Source of the DNA: Cranoglanis bouderius | Lineage: Eukaryota > Chordata > Actinopteri > Siluriformes > Cranoglanididae | Assembly: GCA_023630585.1 (NCBI GenBank) | Contig: CM042546.1 | Span: 20,907,810-20,971,809, forward strand | Direction of reading: 5' to 3' | DNA: 64,000 bases | Shown here: piece after piece, positions 62,400 to 64,000 of the stretch | Numbering within the stretch: position 1 is the first letter of the stretch | How the letters are laid out: each line of letters starts with the position of its first letter | Position numbers and translations under genes: made by a program | The notes under the pieces: model-generated | Database searches by the model: none | Told to the model about the DNA's origin: nothing | Seen by the model: only the letters and a program-made list of their open reading frames with translations

Positions 62400-62996
62400 T
62401 CATTGCAAATCAGGTTTATTGTCCAAACTTACAGACTTTCAGCTGTTTGCAATGAACAAATCAAACAAAAGCAATTGAAATAGTTCAACACAACGAATGC
62501 TTCAAGTGGTTTCCCCAAATTCAACTGAAAGTGCAACTTTTAATGGCTTCTCCAGTCTCAAAATTATTCAACCCCTTCATGGCAAGCATCTTTAGTACTT
62601 AGTAGAGCACCCTTTTGCTGTTATGACCTGCTGCAAACGAGATGCATAGCCAGACACCAGCTTCTGGCTGCATTCCTGAGGAATCTTAGCCCATTCCTCA
62701 CGAGCAATGGCCTCCAGTTCAGTAATATTCTTGGGTTTGCGTGCTGCAACCGCCTTCTTCAAATCAAAAAGTCAGGTGACTGTGATGGCCCTGATATAAT
62801 TAGAAATAATAAGAAATAATTTTGAAATTGGAGAAGTCATTAGAAGTTGCATTTTCAGTTGAATTTGGGGAAACCACTTGAAGCATTCGTCGTGTTGAAC
62901 TATTTCAATTGCTTTTGTTTGATTTGTTCATTGCAAACAGCTGAAAGTTTGACAATAAACCTAATTTGCAATGGGGTTGAATAATTTTGATTGCAA

Positions 62997-63001
<5 letters not shown>
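62400..63001 (-). mobile_element. Tc1 deletion derivative (family E)
   Basis: Right inverted repeat complete to cacagttgcaatcaaaatta (read inwards) at 63001, followed by TA. The left arm lacks about the first 28 bases and starts directly against the RTE-like 3' end. The arms match for about 150 bp (gcaatgaacaaatcaaac, aaaagcaattgaaatagttc). The interior keeps only the C-terminus of the transposase. Confidence 0.85.
62592..62765 (-). pseudogene. Tc1 transposase C-terminal remnant (family E)
   Basis: Minus-strand frame DLKKAVAARKPKNITELEAI, then REEWAKIPQECSQKL and a final KGCSTKY before a natural stop. This is the last 58 codons of a Tc1 transposase, without any catalytic residue. The remainder was deleted. 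Confidence 0.85.

Positions 63002-63081
<80 letters not shown>
63002..63081. repeat. (TA)n microsatellite beside a Tc1 end
   Basis: About 40 TA units, beginning at the target TA of the family E element. Confidence 0.98.
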
Positions 63082-63085
<4 letters not shown>

Positions 63086-63104
63086 CTTGGAAGGAAGTAG
63101 AACA

Positions 63105-63305
63105 GAAAGAAGAAGAAGCCTTTATTTGTCACATATACATTACAGCACAGTGAAATTCTCTTTTCACACATCCCAGCTTGTTAGGGGGCAGGGGGCAGAG
63201 CACAGGGTCAACCATGATACGGCACCCCTCGAGCAGATATGGGTAAGAGTCTTGCTCAAGGGACCTTGTGGTCGGTAGCCTTAACCGTCGAGACACCACT
63301 GACTC
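63105..63305 (-). mobile_element. tRNA-derived SINE with internal deletion
   Basis: Minus strand: head cagtggtgtctcgacggtta, then cccttgagcaagactcttac, catggttgaccctgtgctct, and tail gaatttcactgtgctgtaat with atatgtgacaaataaag. The B-box part of the head is missing. The tail matches 13371-13427. Confidence 0.75.
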
Positions 63306-63584
63306 TGAGATCGTTGGTGCCTCTGGTGAGTGTACATATGTAGTACGTGTGCAAGCCTGAACAAATAGGTTATTTATGTTGTTGGTAAAGAATCAACTTT
63401 GCAGTGTAGCACTATCTGTGCTTCATCGCACAACCTCCTTTTGGTTATTTTCCTGCAGCAACATGCCCCATCATGTCTATTTATTTCCTTGTCTGCTCTG
63501 TTATTTTGCCACAGACCGTTGTACCATAGGTTACCATTGTATAGTAATCCTAGTTGTGTATTCTTTTCCAGCGTCTTCACTCTT
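63306..63584. other. Intronic sequence, nothing recognised
   Basis: No feature identified. Confidence 0.4.
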
Positions 63585-63990
63585 AAAATAAACCTGGCTC
63601 AGGTTTTTCAGTTTGTCTCTCTGGGGAAACACTTCCAGAATCTATGCATACCCCTGCAATGAAGGTCTCCCTTTCAGAAAGTGTACCAAGTAGAACCCTT
63701 TTAGAAATCTAGTACTGTCAACATTCCAAAGAATTCTTGAGGGATCTTTCTGTAATGCAAGTGCTTGTCTGCAAGTCATCGTCAATAAACCTGGCTCCCT
63801 AGAGGGTTCTTCAGTTTGTCCTCCTGGGTGAACTCTTCCCAGATCTATGCATACCCCTGCAATGAAAGTCTCCCTTTCAGAAAGGGTACCAAGTACAACC
63901 CTTGAAGAAATTTAGTACTGTCAACATTCCAAAGTGAGGGAACTTTTTGTAATGCAAGTCATCGTCTGGTGCTCTTTATGTTATTTGGTT
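63585..63990 (+). repeat. Tandem duplication, about 200-bp unit
   Basis: Two direct units start at caataaacctggctc-type sequence (about 63585 and 63783). Both contain atctatgcatacccctgcaa, tctccctttcagaaag, gtaccaagta and agtactgtcaacattccaaa. The second unit runs close to the window end. Confidence 0.9.
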
Positions 63991-64000
63991 AATAATAATG

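Overview
The window reads as a piece of a ray-finned fish (teleost) chromosome. It has vertebrate-type splice signals, long AT-rich non-coding stretches, very many (CA)n, (TA)n and (GA)n microsatellites, and a repeat load typical of fish: several Tc1-like transposon families, tRNA-derived SINEs, a 5S-rRNA-derived SINE, L2-like and RTE-like LINE ends, a hAT-type MITE pair and a decayed Ty3/gypsy fragment. The wording of some SINEs resembles repeats I associate with otophysan fish such as catfishes or characins, but that is a weak inference.

One host protein-coding exon is well supported: a 233-bp minus-strand exon at 9383-9615 encoding most of the first Ig domain of an IgLON adhesion protein, best matching LSAMP. 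IgLON genes have very large introns, so the simplest reading is that almost the whole window is lsamp intron. Positions below 9383 would be the intron downstream of this exon, and positions above 9615 the intron leading to the 5' exons. I found no second Ig-coding exon. A possible extra minus-strand exon with good splice signals but no full open frame lies at 51197-51409.

Layout. 1-9.4 kb: unique intron, a Ty3/gypsy RT fragment wedged between a deleted Tc1 element and a nearly intact one (4.6-6.1 kb). 9.4-9.6 kb: the lsamp exon. 10.5-13.6 kb: a 63-bp-unit minisatellite whose edge and flank are repeated on both sides of a decayed Tc1 copy. 15-18.5 kb: an L2-like LINE end and two SINEs in opposite orientation. 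21.5-23.1 kb: a second Tc1 family. 24-27.4 kb: repeat-poor, possibly regulatory sequence with a TAATTA-rich cluster and a thrice-repeated 16-bp palindrome. 29-32.6 kb: 5S-derived SINE, two unclassified inverted-repeat elements and a 1.2-kb polypyrimidine satellite. 33-47 kb: dispersed non-coding repeats and a possible Harbinger/MADF remnant. 48.7-50.2 kb: a third Tc1 family. 53-57.9 kb: two copies of a 192-bp hAT-like MITE and an L2-like LINE interrupted by a SINE with a clear target-site duplication. 58.6-64 kb: degenerate tandem repeats, an RTE-like LINE end abutting a Tc1 deletion derivative, and SINEs.

There is no operon, CRISPR array or other prokaryotic system here, and I see no clear undescribed molecular system. 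The most useful observations concern transposon biology (a nearly intact Tc1 with about 99% identical IR/DR termini, element-satellite interactions) and a few candidate regulatory or exonic segments of lsamp. No alignments or searches were run; family assignments rest on reading the sequence and remembered family features.
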